Part shown: piece by piece, positions 1 through 7,724 of the stretch
Layout of the letters: every line of letters starts with the position of its first letter
Position numbering within the stretch: position 1 is the stretch's first letter
NCBI RefSeq assembly: GCF_042648405.1
Contig: NZ_JBHRXV010000014.1
Coordinates: 1-64,000, forward strand
Direction: 5' to 3'
Source of the DNA: Sphingoaurantiacus capsulatus
GTDB taxonomy: Bacteria > Pseudomonadota > Alphaproteobacteria > Sphingomonadales > Sphingomonadaceae
Length of the DNA: 64,000 bases
Translations under genes and position numbers: made by a program
Notes under the pieces: generated by a model
The model's database searches: none
The model's input: the letters and a program-made list of their open reading frames with translations, nothing else
What the model was told of the DNA's origin: nothing

Positions 1-59
1 GTGCGCCAACTATCTCGCCAACTCAGGGTATGCTTCCGTGTAGCGTCATCCCGCTCTAG

Positions 60-281
60 GTGCCGCGCCGCCAACCGAAGGACCTGATCCGCCACCGCAC
101 CGTCCACGCAACGCTGACCAACCATGAGATCGAGCGCGAGCCCGCTACGCCGGAGGCGCTGCGCGCTCACCCCGCGCTCACCCGCTTCATCGCCTGGGTC
201 GCTGACAAGCCGCCCGACTTTCACAGCCCCACCCGACGCAGGACCGTGCGCGATGCGTGGCGGCTGAGCCGCAAACACTGA
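60..281 (+). CDS. Short hypothetical protein, doubtful
   Basis: A 73-codon frame opens with GTG and ends just before the left attachment site. The product is basic and rich in Arg and Pro, with no domain, membrane segment or motif that I recognise. It lies outside element 1, either in the flanking chromosome or in the tail of a further element to the left. Nothing but the open frame supports it, and in DNA this GC-rich it could be chance. Confidence 0.2.
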   Translation: MPRRQPKDLIRHRTVHATLTNHEIEREPATPEALRAHPALTRFIAWVADKPPDFHSPTRRRTVRDAWRLSRKH

Positions 282-371
282 GCGGCCGATGCACGAACTG
301 ACACGGTGCTGACACCGCAGCGCTAACGCCCGGAGGTCGGTGCGCCAATGTCTGCCAAGTGCTTGGAAAAG

Positions 372-416
372 TGGTGCCGCTTAGGTGACTCGAACACCTG
401 ACCCCATCATTACGAA
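372..416 (-). repeat. Left attachment site: tRNA-Thr 3'-end fragment (att1)
   Basis: These 45 nt copy the 3' end of the tRNA-Thr gene at 23376, from the CCA end back to the anticodon loop. Forty-one of 45 positions match the other two copies. All four differences fall in the T stem and are paired: AG/CT here against GC/GC elsewhere, so the stem still folds. The 5' half of the tRNA is absent. This is the displaced or outermost att site of the tandem array. Confidence 0.9.
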
Positions 417-613
417 GGCTCCTGACGCAGAACCTTTTATCGTTAAATTCCAAGCTCTAACCGCAATATCTGGTACCCAGCATTCCGCTTTCCCAGACGA
501 TCCCAAAACTGATCGAAAAGTGCAAGCTGAGCGTTTCCTAGCGAACGTCCTTTCGTCGGATAGTTCGCCGGAATCACACCTCCCGCCGACCTACTTGGCG
601 CTCTTGCGGAAAC

Positions 614-640
614 CCCACCCGCGAAGCTTCCACGGGTGGG
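614..640 (-). terminator. Hairpin after integrase 1
   Basis: Perfect 8-bp arms (CCCACCCG and CGGGTGGG) enclose an 11-nt loop 12 bp beyond the integrase stop. Only a short T-rich stretch follows on the minus strand. It probably ends the integrase transcript before the att site. Confidence 0.5.
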
Positions 641-651
641 TCCGGTGTGCA

Positions 652-1815
652 TTACCAGTCGCTCGGCTGCTGTTTCGCGCCGGCCCTCACCGCCGCCATG
701 AGCCGCTCGTTGGCGACGTGGCTATAGCGCTCGGTGGAAACTTGGCTGGCGTGGCCGAGCACCTTGCCGACAGCGTACAGGTCGATGCCGTCGTTCACCA
801 TGAAGGATGCGGCGGTGTGCCTTAGATCGTGGATACGAACGTCCGGGATTTTCGCCTGTTTCCGTGCTGTCTGCCATGCATGTTTGATCGTCGTGAACGG
901 CCGACCCGTGTCAGGGTTGGGGAGAAGATACTTGCTGCCGACGGTGCGAGGGATGCTGGCGATGAGGTTCAGCGCCTCCGGGGCAAGCGGTACGTAGCGA
1001 GACTTGCCGGTCTTTGATGTCGGGATGAACCACGCCTCGCGTTCGATATCGACATGCCGCCATTCCGCGTTCAACAGTTCCGAAACGCGCGCGCCGGTTA
1101 GCAGAAGTAGGCCGACGATATACTTCAGCGAAGGGTTGCGGGATTCAGCCACCGCCCTTTGCAGCCGCCTTACCTCCTCGGTGTTGAGAAAGCGATCACG
1201 TGCGTTGTTAAGCGGCGGGCGCCGGATGCCCCTTACCGGGTTCTTATCGACGCCGGGCATCTCCCACTGCATCGCCAGTTCGAACGACCGGCTGAACATC
1301 ACCTTGATCTTCTCGACGGTGGCGGGAGCGAGGCCATCGTTGGCTTTGGAGGCCAACCACTTTGCGACATCGGGCTGACGGATTTCGCTGAGGATGACGT
1401 TGCCCCAACGCGGCTTGATATGCCGGCGCATGATCATCTCGGTGGTTGCGAAGCTCTTCTGATAGGTTTGTGCATGTTCGAGATGCTGCTGCGCGAGTTC
1501 GGCGTAGGTCGGCACCGCACGCATGGCTTTCTTTTCAGCCCCAGGATCGCCGCCAAGCTCCACCTCGGCACGCAGCCGCCGGGCGACCTTCTTCACCTGT
1601 TCGAACGAGACGAGGTGATAGCGGCCGATCTTGTGCTGTCGCTGACGACCGTAGCGGTCCTGATAGCGGAGATACCATGTCTTGCCGCCGCTGGAGCGAA
1701 CCTCGAGGACAAGGCCGTGGCAGTTCTCGCCGTTGTCCCAAAAGTCGGTCTTCTTCTTCCCGGCTTCGCATTGCGCCAGCATCGCTGACGTCTGATCGAG
1801 CTTAATCTTGGGCAT
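652..1815 (-). CDS. int: Tyrosine-type site-specific integrase
   Basis: This 387-residue phage-type tyrosine recombinase should integrate and excise element 1 at tRNA-Thr. The N-terminal part (about 1-90) resembles the arm-binding domain of P4-type integrases, with WYLRYQDRYGRQRQ. A core-binding SAM-like segment follows (about 105-190). The catalytic part shows Arg in GARVSELL, HDLRHTAASF, a second His in LGHAS, and the nucleophile Tyr in STERYSHV near the C terminus. Its 3' end faces att1 about 235 bp away. It is homologous to the integrase at 11990 over its whole length, about two thirds identical by eye, so the elements are related but not a recent duplication. Confidence 0.95.
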   Translation of the reverse strand: MPKIKLDQTSAMLAQCEAGKKKTDFWDNGENCHGLVLEVRSSGGKTWYLRYQDRYGRQRQHKIGRYHLVSFEQVKKVARRLRAEVELGGDPGAEKKAMRAVPTYAELAQQHLEHAQTYQKSFATTEMIMRRHIKPRWGNVILSEIRQPDVAKWLASKANDGLAPATVEKIKVMFSRSFELAMQWEMPGVDKNPVRGIRRPPLNNARDRFLNTEEVRRLQRAVAESRNPSLKYIVGLLLLTGARVSELLNAEWRHVDIEREAWFIPTSKTGKSRYVPLAPEALNLIASIPRTVGSKYLLPNPDTGRPFTTIKHAWQTARKQAKIPDVRIHDLRHTAASFMVNDGIDLYAVGKVLGHASQVSTERYSHVANERLMAAVRAGAKQQPSDW

Positions 1816-2114
1816 GAAAAATTATCCTTGTGAAAGAGGTTTGGAAGGGAGGCGCAGAGCAGCGCGCTCACCTGCGGAAGGGGTGGGTGCGGAAAGGTCT
1901 GGAATGGCGCTGGAAGGGTTTCCCAGAGGCCGAAAATCGATGCTCGGCACACAGAGGAAGCCTCGTCCTCAGCGCCCCTATGGACGCGGAAATGGCTGGT
2001 GGGGGGAGGGGGTAGCAACACCTTGAAACTTCACCGAGGCCGCCAGCATCGCTGTCTGCAGGCCATTGCCGAAGTTTGCGTTAGCTGCCGCCCCCTGCCC
2101 CCACCGCAGAGCTG
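1816..2114. other. Intergenic region upstream of integrase 1
   Basis: I see no convincing gene here. The interval lies between the integrase start and the primase/helicase stop and must hold the integrase promoter. Around 1999-2013 there is a G-rich run on the plus strand. Such tracts next to a replication gene can mark an origin, but there are no clear iterons. Confidence 0.4.
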
Positions 2115-3410
2115 CTATCGAATTGAGGTATAGACCCGCTCATTGCTCGACATCTGGATGCGCCACTGATCACGACCGTGGACGCGCTTCGGTTGCCCAA
2201 GGAGTTCACGGAAGGCCGCTCCGCATTCCTTGCATTGAGCATTGGTGGGGTACCTGACCCCGATGTCCGTGAGGAACTGCATCGCTGTCATGTACTGGCC
2301 TTCGCCTCGACGGCTCGCCTGCACGTCCACGTTCTCGATTACGCGCTCATGGATGGCGCTGACCACACGATGCTTGCTATTGTAGCTTTCCAGCATGATG
2401 TTCTCGGCGTCGGTGAGCCACCACTGCTCTCCGGCACGAACGTCGATGGCGAGTTGGGCATAGACCTGCTGCATGTCGATCGTATGGTTGTGGTCGAGCG
2501 CTTCGACGGCGATCGTCAGCCAGCGGTTGTTGCCAGTCGGATCGACGAGGAACTTGGTGTCGTTGACCGTTGCCGCGAACACCGTGCAACGAGGGTATTC
2601 TACCTCATCGTGGCCATAGGGCCGCCGCAGCTTGTCACAGTCGTTCGTCAGAAACCCCTTCAGGCGAGAAACATCGCGTTTGAAGGCGCCATCAAGCTCG
2701 CCGATTTCGACGATCCAATGACTGATCGCTCCAATGATCGAGTCCTCGCTGAGACCGTCCATATTGTGGTCGCGCTTTACCCACTGATCGCGTTGCCGGC
2801 CGGCCGGAACCAGCGAGCCAATCCAGCGTGTCTTGCCTACCCCTTGGCTGCCTTGCAGCGTTAGCACTCCACGGGTCTGGAAGTTGTCAGGGTGCTTCAC
2901 GGCGGCAACAACACTCAGAAACCATCGTCGAAGGATAATGTCCTTAAGAGAGAGTGGGTAATCGGTCTGTGCCTTGACCGTAGCGTACAAGCTGGGAAGG
3001 CGATCAACCCCATCCCAAGAACGACTGTCGATCCATTCGAGAACCGGATTGTAAGGTCGCTGGTGCGCGATTTCTTCTGCGAAGGTTTGTGTCAGACCGC
3101 GGTCGAGATTGTGCAAGGCGCCTACGCTCAGGATTTCGGTCATGCTCGCGCGGCTGCCATCCGCGTGCTCAATCCCCATCTTCTTTTTGATGACGTCGAA
3201 GTAGGGTCGGAAGCCCGCGCTATCGATTAGGTGGCGTACGTTCTCGATAGTGGTCGGAATAAGACCAGAGCCGGGGCGAGGGGGATGCGGGAAGCTCGCT
3301 GGATCGAGCCGCCGCATCGGCGCGCGGGCGACAGGTGACTCGGATGTAGAGGCCTCATTGGTTCCCGAGCGCCCTAAGGGTTCTTCGGCGAAAGGTGGTA
3401 AGTCGGTCAT
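2115..3410 (-). CDS. VapE-type primase/helicase (P-loop ATPase)
   Basis: This 431-residue protein belongs to the virulence-associated protein E family, superfamily-3-like helicase ATPases found in prophages and phage satellites. Walker A is GSQGVGKTRW near residue 187. A Walker B-like HWIVEIGELD and the family segment YPRCTVFAATVND followed by DPTGNNRW are both present. The first about 100 residues are divergent and lack an obvious zinc-finger primase domain, so it may be a helicase only. An AGGA Shine-Dalgarno sequence precedes the ATG. It is homologous to 13620-14909. Its likely job is autonomous replication of the excised element; that is inferred from the family. Confidence 0.88.
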   Translation of the reverse strand: MTDLPPFAEEPLGRSGTNEASTSESPVARAPMRRLDPASFPHPPRPGSGLIPTTIENVRHLIDSAGFRPYFDVIKKKMGIEHADGSRASMTEILSVGALHNLDRGLTQTFAEEIAHQRPYNPVLEWIDSRSWDGVDRLPSLYATVKAQTDYPLSLKDIILRRWFLSVVAAVKHPDNFQTRGVLTLQGSQGVGKTRWIGSLVPAGRQRDQWVKRDHNMDGLSEDSIIGAISHWIVEIGELDGAFKRDVSRLKGFLTNDCDKLRRPYGHDEVEYPRCTVFAATVNDTKFLVDPTGNNRWLTIAVEALDHNHTIDMQQVYAQLAIDVRAGEQWWLTDAENIMLESYNSKHRVVSAIHERVIENVDVQASRRGEGQYMTAMQFLTDIGVRYPTNAQCKECGAAFRELLGQPKRVHGRDQWRIQMSSNERVYTSIR

Positions 3411-3757
3411 ATATCCTCAGGTGCGTCTGGGTCGGAGCCCAGGATTGATGTCGATGTGACACCCGCACTTGCGGAAGAACATGTGGCCACTTGGCCGAAA
3501 ACCGGAGAGCTTAGTCACGAGCTCCTGACGGCGGGATATGATGGCCTGCCACCGATGGTCAATCGAAAAAATCGCATTATGTCGATTTTACCGATTATCC
3601 TTTTCCGATTTTCGAAAATTAGACCATCTCTTACTTGTGAATGTTCATAAATACGTATGTTCTGCACCTGAACTATTTGAATGCCATAACTCTTATCCCG
3701 CGAAAATTCCCTGCTGGAAGAGCTTTCACGATTGCAGCCGGGTCCGAATCGCCGCAC
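3411..3757. promoter_or_regulatory. AT-rich control region upstream of VapE 1
   Basis: There is no credible gene in this 347-bp gap, which is clearly AT-richer than its surroundings. At 3554-3628, 7-bp inverted arms GATGGTC/GACCATC enclose five copies of the pentamer CGATT or its complement (3561, 3570, 3583, 3592, 3606). The layout is like an iteron cluster or a multi-site operator beside a replication gene. Function is inferred from position only. Confidence 0.45.
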
Positions 3758-4057
3758 CTATGGGTTGTCATGTCGAAGCAGCTTGAAGCCCGTGCGCTGG
3801 TTCGAATCGCAAGCCTCGCATCGCGCAGTGACCACATGGGCGAGCAGGACCGTGACGACGATCGCTAACGCGGCGAGCGGGTGCATCTGTATCAGCGCGA
3901 GCGTGGAGCAGATTGCCATACTGCCGAGTGTTTCCCGAGGTTTGGTAAGCACTCCCCAGAGCAGCATCAGCGCAAAGGCAGCGCAGAGGAAGAGGATCAC
4001 CGCCCGCAGGATGCTGAGAAGCATGGAAGCGGCAACCAGATAGAGGATCAAACGCAT
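3758..4057 (-). CDS. Small inner-membrane protein
   Basis: The product is 99 residues when started at the ATG at 4057, which has AAGGGA upstream. It has two or three hydrophobic segments (residues about 1-37 and 50-75) and a short polar tail. I recognise no family. It sits in the small-gene cluster between the primase and the conserved junction, the place where element 2 also carries membrane-associated proteins. Confidence 0.55.
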   Translation of the reverse strand: MRLILYLVAASMLLSILRAVILFLCAAFALMLLWGVLTKPRETLGSMAICSTLALIQMHPLAALAIVVTVLLAHVVTARCEACDSNQRTGFKLLRHDNP

Positions 4058-4130
4058 TCTCGGTCCCTTCAGTCTGGAAGGGAGCTGAGCCGATTGGCCA
4101 AGCTTCATATAAGATGGCGGAGACAGCGCG

Positions 4131-4529
4131 TTACGTTGCGTACTCTCGGCACAGACGCAGTAGGTCTTCCGGTACGCCAACCACGTCTTTGATAAAGAGG
4201 ACGTAGGCAAACCCGCTGTTGCCGACCGTCTGGATCAATTCGAACCAGCCGCCGTGAAGCTGCAGCCAGTCCCAGAACGGGTGAAAGTCCGGCGCGCCGT
4301 ATCGTGCTCGGTCGTAAGGGCTCTCCAGGGGTGAGAAGCCCACCTCGCGCTGTATGTCTTCCTCTGTGTCTCCGGGCTCGACGATGAGGATGTGGGTCTG
4401 ATCCAGGAGTTGCCCGTCGTACTGACGTTGTAGCCTTTCGATCCGCCGCCTTAAGAGGTCGAGAAGAGCGGGTTCGAGGCATAGGTTAAGAGCGCCCTGA
4501 AGGGACGCAGCATCGCTTAGTGAGATCAT
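4131..4529 (-). CDS. Element-backbone small protein, family copy A
   Basis: This soluble acidic protein of 132 residues is one of four homologues in the window (also 4657, 15042 and 16217; two per element). Shared features are H-(F/I)-L-I/V-V-E-P-G-D-T near residue 45, G-F-S-P-L, a V/Y-D-G/R-A/S-R-Y stretch, W near residue 86, and W-F-E-L followed by a G-F/Y-G/A-hydrophobic strand and LCREY at the end. The ATG at 4529 fits because AAGGA precedes it, and the paralogue at 16217 begins with the same MISL. The leader holds a hairpin with a T-run. I do not recognise the family; an interaction or immunity-like role is possible but unproven. Confidence 0.75.
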   Translation of the reverse strand: MISLSDAASLQGALNLCLEPALLDLLRRRIERLQRQYDGQLLDQTHILIVEPGDTEEDIQREVGFSPLESPYDRARYGAPDFHPFWDWLQLHGGWFELIQTVGNSGFAYVLFIKDVVGVPEDLLRLCREYAT

Positions 4530-4545
4530 CGGAATCCTTTCGGGC

Positions 4546-4579
4546 AATAAAAAAGCGCCCGTGGAGATCCACAGACGCT
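4546..4579 (-). terminator. Terminator-like hairpin in leader of copy A
   Basis: On the minus strand, 12-bp arms (4554-4565 and 4568-4579, with two G-U pairs in RNA) are followed directly by TTTTTTATT and then, about 10 nt on, the AAGGA of the gene at 4529. It can end the upstream copy B transcript, or attenuate copy A. The same layout occurs before all four family members. Confidence 0.65.
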
Positions 4580-4656
4580 GCGATGGCCGTGCTCGGCCGG
4601 ATAGCTCGATGTGAGCTTTTGGCTTTTCGATTAAGTTGGCGAACTGCGATCAGGCG

Positions 4657-5115
4657 TTAGCGTGAATGTGCGGCTTGCACCTCGCAGCATCGATCGATCA
4701 TGGGTCGGCGCCGCTGTTCATCACTGTATTCGCGGCATAGCGACAGCAGCTCCGGATCGACGTCCTCTGCTTCTTCGACGAAGAGCACAGCTCCGTAGCC
4801 ATCGTCCGACAGCACGAACGTCAGCTCGAACCAGCCGCCATACTCCTCGATGCACTCCCATGACGGCGTGAAATCCGACTCGCGGTAACGAGCACCGTCA
4901 ACGAGGTTCGCAAGGGGTGAGAAGCCTAGGGTAGCTTCTGCGTATGCCAGATCATCGCCGGCCTGGACGATGAGGAAGTGGGCCAGCTCGCCGAGGTCAT
5001 AACCCTCATGCTCGCCAATCTGGCTTCCGCGACGGCGCAACAGGCACTTCAACTCGGTTGCAAGCGGCAGGTCCAAGGCGTTTGCCAAGTCTGCCGAGGA
5101 TCGTATCGAGAGCAT
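4657..5115 (-). CDS. Element-backbone small protein, family copy B
   Basis: This is a 152-residue homologue of the gene just downstream (4131). It shares the H-F-L-I-V-x-A-G-D segment, GFSPL, DGARY, WFELTF, DDGYG and LCREYSDE, then has a polar tail about 18 residues longer. The start ATG at 5115 has GAGGAG 8 nt upstream. It is arranged in tandem with copy A, each gene having its own hairpin leader, which suggests gene duplication and separate control. Function unknown. Confidence 0.75.
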   Translation of the reverse strand: MLSIRSSADLANALDLPLATELKCLLRRRGSQIGEHEGYDLGELAHFLIVQAGDDLAYAEATLGFSPLANLVDGARYRESDFTPSWECIEEYGGWFELTFVLSDDGYGAVLFVEEAEDVDPELLSLCREYSDEQRRRPMIDRCCEVQAAHSR

Positions 5116-5132
5116 CGGTCATCTCCTCTGGA

Positions 5133-5165
5133 CAAAGAAAAAGCCCCCGGCGGGAAGCCGAGGGC
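5133..5165 (-). terminator. Terminator-like hairpin in leader of copy B
   Basis: The 9-bp arms 5143-5151 and 5157-5165 (one G-U pair) are followed on the minus strand by CTTTTTCTTTGTCC and then the ribosome-binding site of the gene at 5115. It is either the terminator of the DUF805 gene upstream or an attenuator. Confidence 0.65.
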
Positions 5166-5208
5166 GTTGGGTTATGCAGGTGGTGGCCGTTACTAAGGGA
5201 TTGCGTCC

Positions 5209-5754
5209 CTAGGCATCGGGGTTAGGGCCGTAGCGGTTTTCGCCGGCAGAGCCCGGCAGTGCCATGAAGACGAGTACGACGATCGGCCCGACGTAGGGTA
5301 TAAGGTTAAGCAGCACGTACCAGCCGGGAATGTCTTGGTCGTGCATGCGTCGGACCTGGAGCGCGATTTGCGGCACAGCGATCACTAGTAGTGCGAGAAT
5401 GGCAAGGGTGATGAAAGCGACAGCAGTACCGCTTAGATCTCCATAGAGGTCATTCCCTGTGACTGCCGCTATCAAGAGGACGACGCCGATTGCTACGGGT
5501 ACGAGCTGAAACAGCCAGAACTCCTTACGTCCCGACCTGCCTCGGAAGTCGGCATAGCGCTGTAGGGGCATCTTCAGGTAGGCGAGAACGTCGCTTTGGG
5601 AGAGTTCAGCAGCCGGTCCTGTACCCGACCGTTTAGGCTTCGATCCGAACAGCAGCTTCTGCTTCGCCTGTTCGAATTCCGCTTCGGTGATGATCCCTTC
5701 GCCGCACAAGCGATGAAGATCCTCGATCCGCTTTAGAGACTCTTGGTCAATCAT
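5209..5754 (-). CDS. SHOCT/DUF805 membrane protein
   Basis: The 181-residue protein starts at the ATG at 5754, behind AGAAAGGAACGAG. Residues 1-36 form a SHOCT-type helical hairpin (IEDLHRLCGEGIITEAEFEQAKQKLL). The rest is a DUF805-type membrane domain with YADFRGRSGRKEFW, three or four hydrophobic helices and a final RRMHDQDIPGWY-LLNLIPYVG pattern. Such proteins are inner-membrane proteins of unknown role. It is the first minus-strand gene after the conserved junction. Confidence 0.85.
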   Translation of the reverse strand: MIDQESLKRIEDLHRLCGEGIITEAEFEQAKQKLLFGSKPKRSGTGPAAELSQSDVLAYLKMPLQRYADFRGRSGRKEFWLFQLVPVAIGVVLLIAAVTGNDLYGDLSGTAVAFITLAILALLVIAVPQIALQVRRMHDQDIPGWYVLLNLIPYVGPIVVLVFMALPGSAGENRYGPNPDA

Positions 5755-5869
5755 GACCTCGTTCCTTTCTGTGATGGGAAAGGCCGGCCGCGCCGGCGAT
5801 GTGCTGAAGACATGCGACATCGCGCCAGTGCGTTGACGCGCTGACATTGCTGGCGATGTCGTTTCTCGA

Positions 5870-6117
5870 AATGTCGCCCCCTCTCGGAGCGACGTCGGCT
5901 TAGACCTCTATGCCGCCCCTATGTACCTCTTGGGGCAGCGGCCGAAGCCGGATGTTGGAAACCTACTTAGCATAGGCGCATGCGCCTTTACCGGCGAGCC
6001 GGCTGGACATGCGCGCATGCCACCCGGCCGTCAGCGCGAAGCTGTTGACCGAGTTGCTAAGAGGGGTTTCCACGCCCCACCTCCCGGCTTTCACGGAAGG
6101 CAAAGCGATCTTGGTGG
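5870..6117. repeat. Conserved non-coding junction, copy 1
   Basis: About 248 bp here is nearly identical to 17580-17826 in element 2, although the protein genes around it are much more diverged. It holds a 14-bp perfect palindrome (5974-5987), a CCGGC-GA-GCCGG hairpin (5991-6002) and a 12-bp palindrome CATGCGCGCATG (6008-6019). No reading frame is conserved between the copies. It separates minus-strand backbone genes from the cargo. It could be a structured RNA, a replication or packaging site, a double promoter, or the homology used to exchange cargo. Confidence 0.85.
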
Positions 6118-6380
6118 CGGCCGACGTAGATCGCAATAGGGGGCAGCCGCCGTCCGGCGATTTAGGCCTCAGCGTCGGTGATACCGATACCTAACCAGAT
6201 CGCACGCTCGACTGCACACAAATGCGGAACTTGCTCGGTCAGTGGGCAGATTCTAGCTACAAATTTGAGGGCGCAGCCTACGTGAGTGACGGGCCTACTT
6301 TGTCACCGAAAAGGGAGGATACTTCTTGACGTTTGTGGCACATGATGCCCTTCGCCGTTGATCTGTAGGCTGGGGCTGCA
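6118..6380. other. Upstream region of the methyltransferase
   Basis: I see no gene. This 263-bp, less GC-rich stretch begins where similarity to element 2 ends and must hold the promoter of the plus-strand methyltransferase. No clear promoter hexamers or operator palindrome stood out. Confidence 0.3.
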
Positions 6381-7685
6381 ATGACACTCGTCAATTTCGC
6401 TATTGAAGCGCCCCCAAAGGTGACGTTGCAAGACTGGCTTGGCAACCGTCGGCCGTCACATTTGTCAACGAACACCGGCTCTGAACTTGTAGCCTTCCAG
6501 TCATGGCGGAAATTCAAAGAGGCCTTTGCGCCCGAGCTCATCGCGCAGGCTTTCGAAGAAACGGAAGCTGCGCTTGGGAGGCCCGTCCTCGCTACCATCG
6601 ATCCATTTGGAGGGTCAGGCACAACAGCTTTGTCGAGCCAGTTTCTCGCGGCGCGACCCTGCACCGTCGAGGTTAACCCCTATCTAGCCGATCTGATCGA
6701 GGCGAAGCTTGCAAGCTACGACGCGAGCGCTCTGTTGGCTGACTTGGAAGCGGTCATAGAGGCCTACAAGCCATTCAGGGGGGACACCCCGTTCCCCGGT
6801 GCACCGTCGACGTTTGTCGAGCCCGGCATAAACAAGCGTTACATTTTTAATCGAGAGGTCGCGAACACTATCGCCGGCCTCCGAGAAGCGATTTTGGCGA
6901 TAACAAATGTCGAAAATCGACGTTTGCTGCGCGTTGTTCTGGCATCAATCTGCGTGCCTGTCAGTAACGTCGTGGTAAGTGGTAAGGGGCGCCGCTATCG
7001 CCGCAATTGGTCAAGCCGAAAAATTAAAGAATCTGACGTCACGAGCATGTTCTATAGTGCTGGCGAACAGGCAGTCGATGATGTGTTGCGTTATCGAAAT
7101 AGACTTTGCTTAGATTATGATTTGATACGTGGCGACGCGCGCGAAAACATTCCAGAAGATCGGCAGTTTGATGTTGCCATATTTTCCCCACCTTACCCGA
7201 ATTCATTCGACTATACTGACGTATATAATGTTGAGCTATGGGCGGTGGGTTATCTCGCCGGCGCTTCGGATAATAGAGCGCTGCGTCTGAAGACGTTGCG
7301 TAGCCATGTGCAGATTAAGCGCCCGTTTGACGCGTCAGACCTGAAATCGAATACATTAAAATCTGTGTATAACGACTTGGACATCGTTAGATCTGAACTC
7401 TGGAATCAGTCGATTCCAGACATGGTTGTTGCCTATTTTGATGACATGCACAAGATAATGACGTGTCTATTCAAAACTTTGGTAAAGAACGGCCGCGTAT
7501 ATGCTGTTGTGGGCGATAGTCGATACAACGGGGTTTATGTACCGGTTGCAAAAATCTTGACAGAGTTGGCAATTGTCATGGGATTTTCAAAGATATCTGA
7601 AGAACCTTTTCGATCAATGCGTGCATCGCCTCAGCAGGGTGGCAAGAAAGAGCTAAAAGAAACTCTTCTTGTATTCTCGAAGTAA
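6381..7685 (+). CDS. DNA methyltransferase (N6-adenine or N4-cytosine type)
   Basis: This 434-residue SAM-dependent DNA methyltransferase has motif I as DPFGGSGTT (about residues 73-81) and catalytic motif IV as SPPY (about residue 271, followed by PNSFDYTD). Motif I precedes motif IV by about 190 residues, so the target-recognition part probably lies between, as in alpha-type enzymes. The SPPY tetrad fits amino methylation of A or C. It converges on the ATPase, middle-protein and nuclease operon with a 39-bp gap, so it plausibly protects host DNA from that system. GC content and codon use fall clearly below the flanking core, a sign of transfer. No sequence specificity can be read. Confidence 0.88.
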   Translation: MTLVNFAIEAPPKVTLQDWLGNRRPSHLSTNTGSELVAFQSWRKFKEAFAPELIAQAFEETEAALGRPVLATIDPFGGSGTTALSSQFLAARPCTVEVNPYLADLIEAKLASYDASALLADLEAVIEAYKPFRGDTPFPGAPSTFVEPGINKRYIFNREVANTIAGLREAILAITNVENRRLLRVVLASICVPVSNVVVSGKGRRYRRNWSSRKIKESDVTSMFYSAGEQAVDDVLRYRNRLCLDYDLIRGDARENIPEDRQFDVAIFSPPYPNSFDYTDVYNVELWAVGYLAGASDNRALRLKTLRSHVQIKRPFDASDLKSNTLKSVYNDLDIVRSELWNQSIPDMVVAYFDDMHKIMTCLFKTLVKNGRVYAVVGDSRYNGVYVPVAKILTELAIVMGFSKISEEPFRSMRASPQQGGKKELKETLLVFSK

Positions 7686-7724
7686 TTTATAAAATATAAG
7701 CACAATCCATTAGGTTGTAATGCA

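Noticed and set aside
3515..3786. Several short frames in the AT-rich region upstream of VapE 1
   Set aside because: All are short, without ribosome sites or recognisable pattern, and overlap the repeated CGATT control region.
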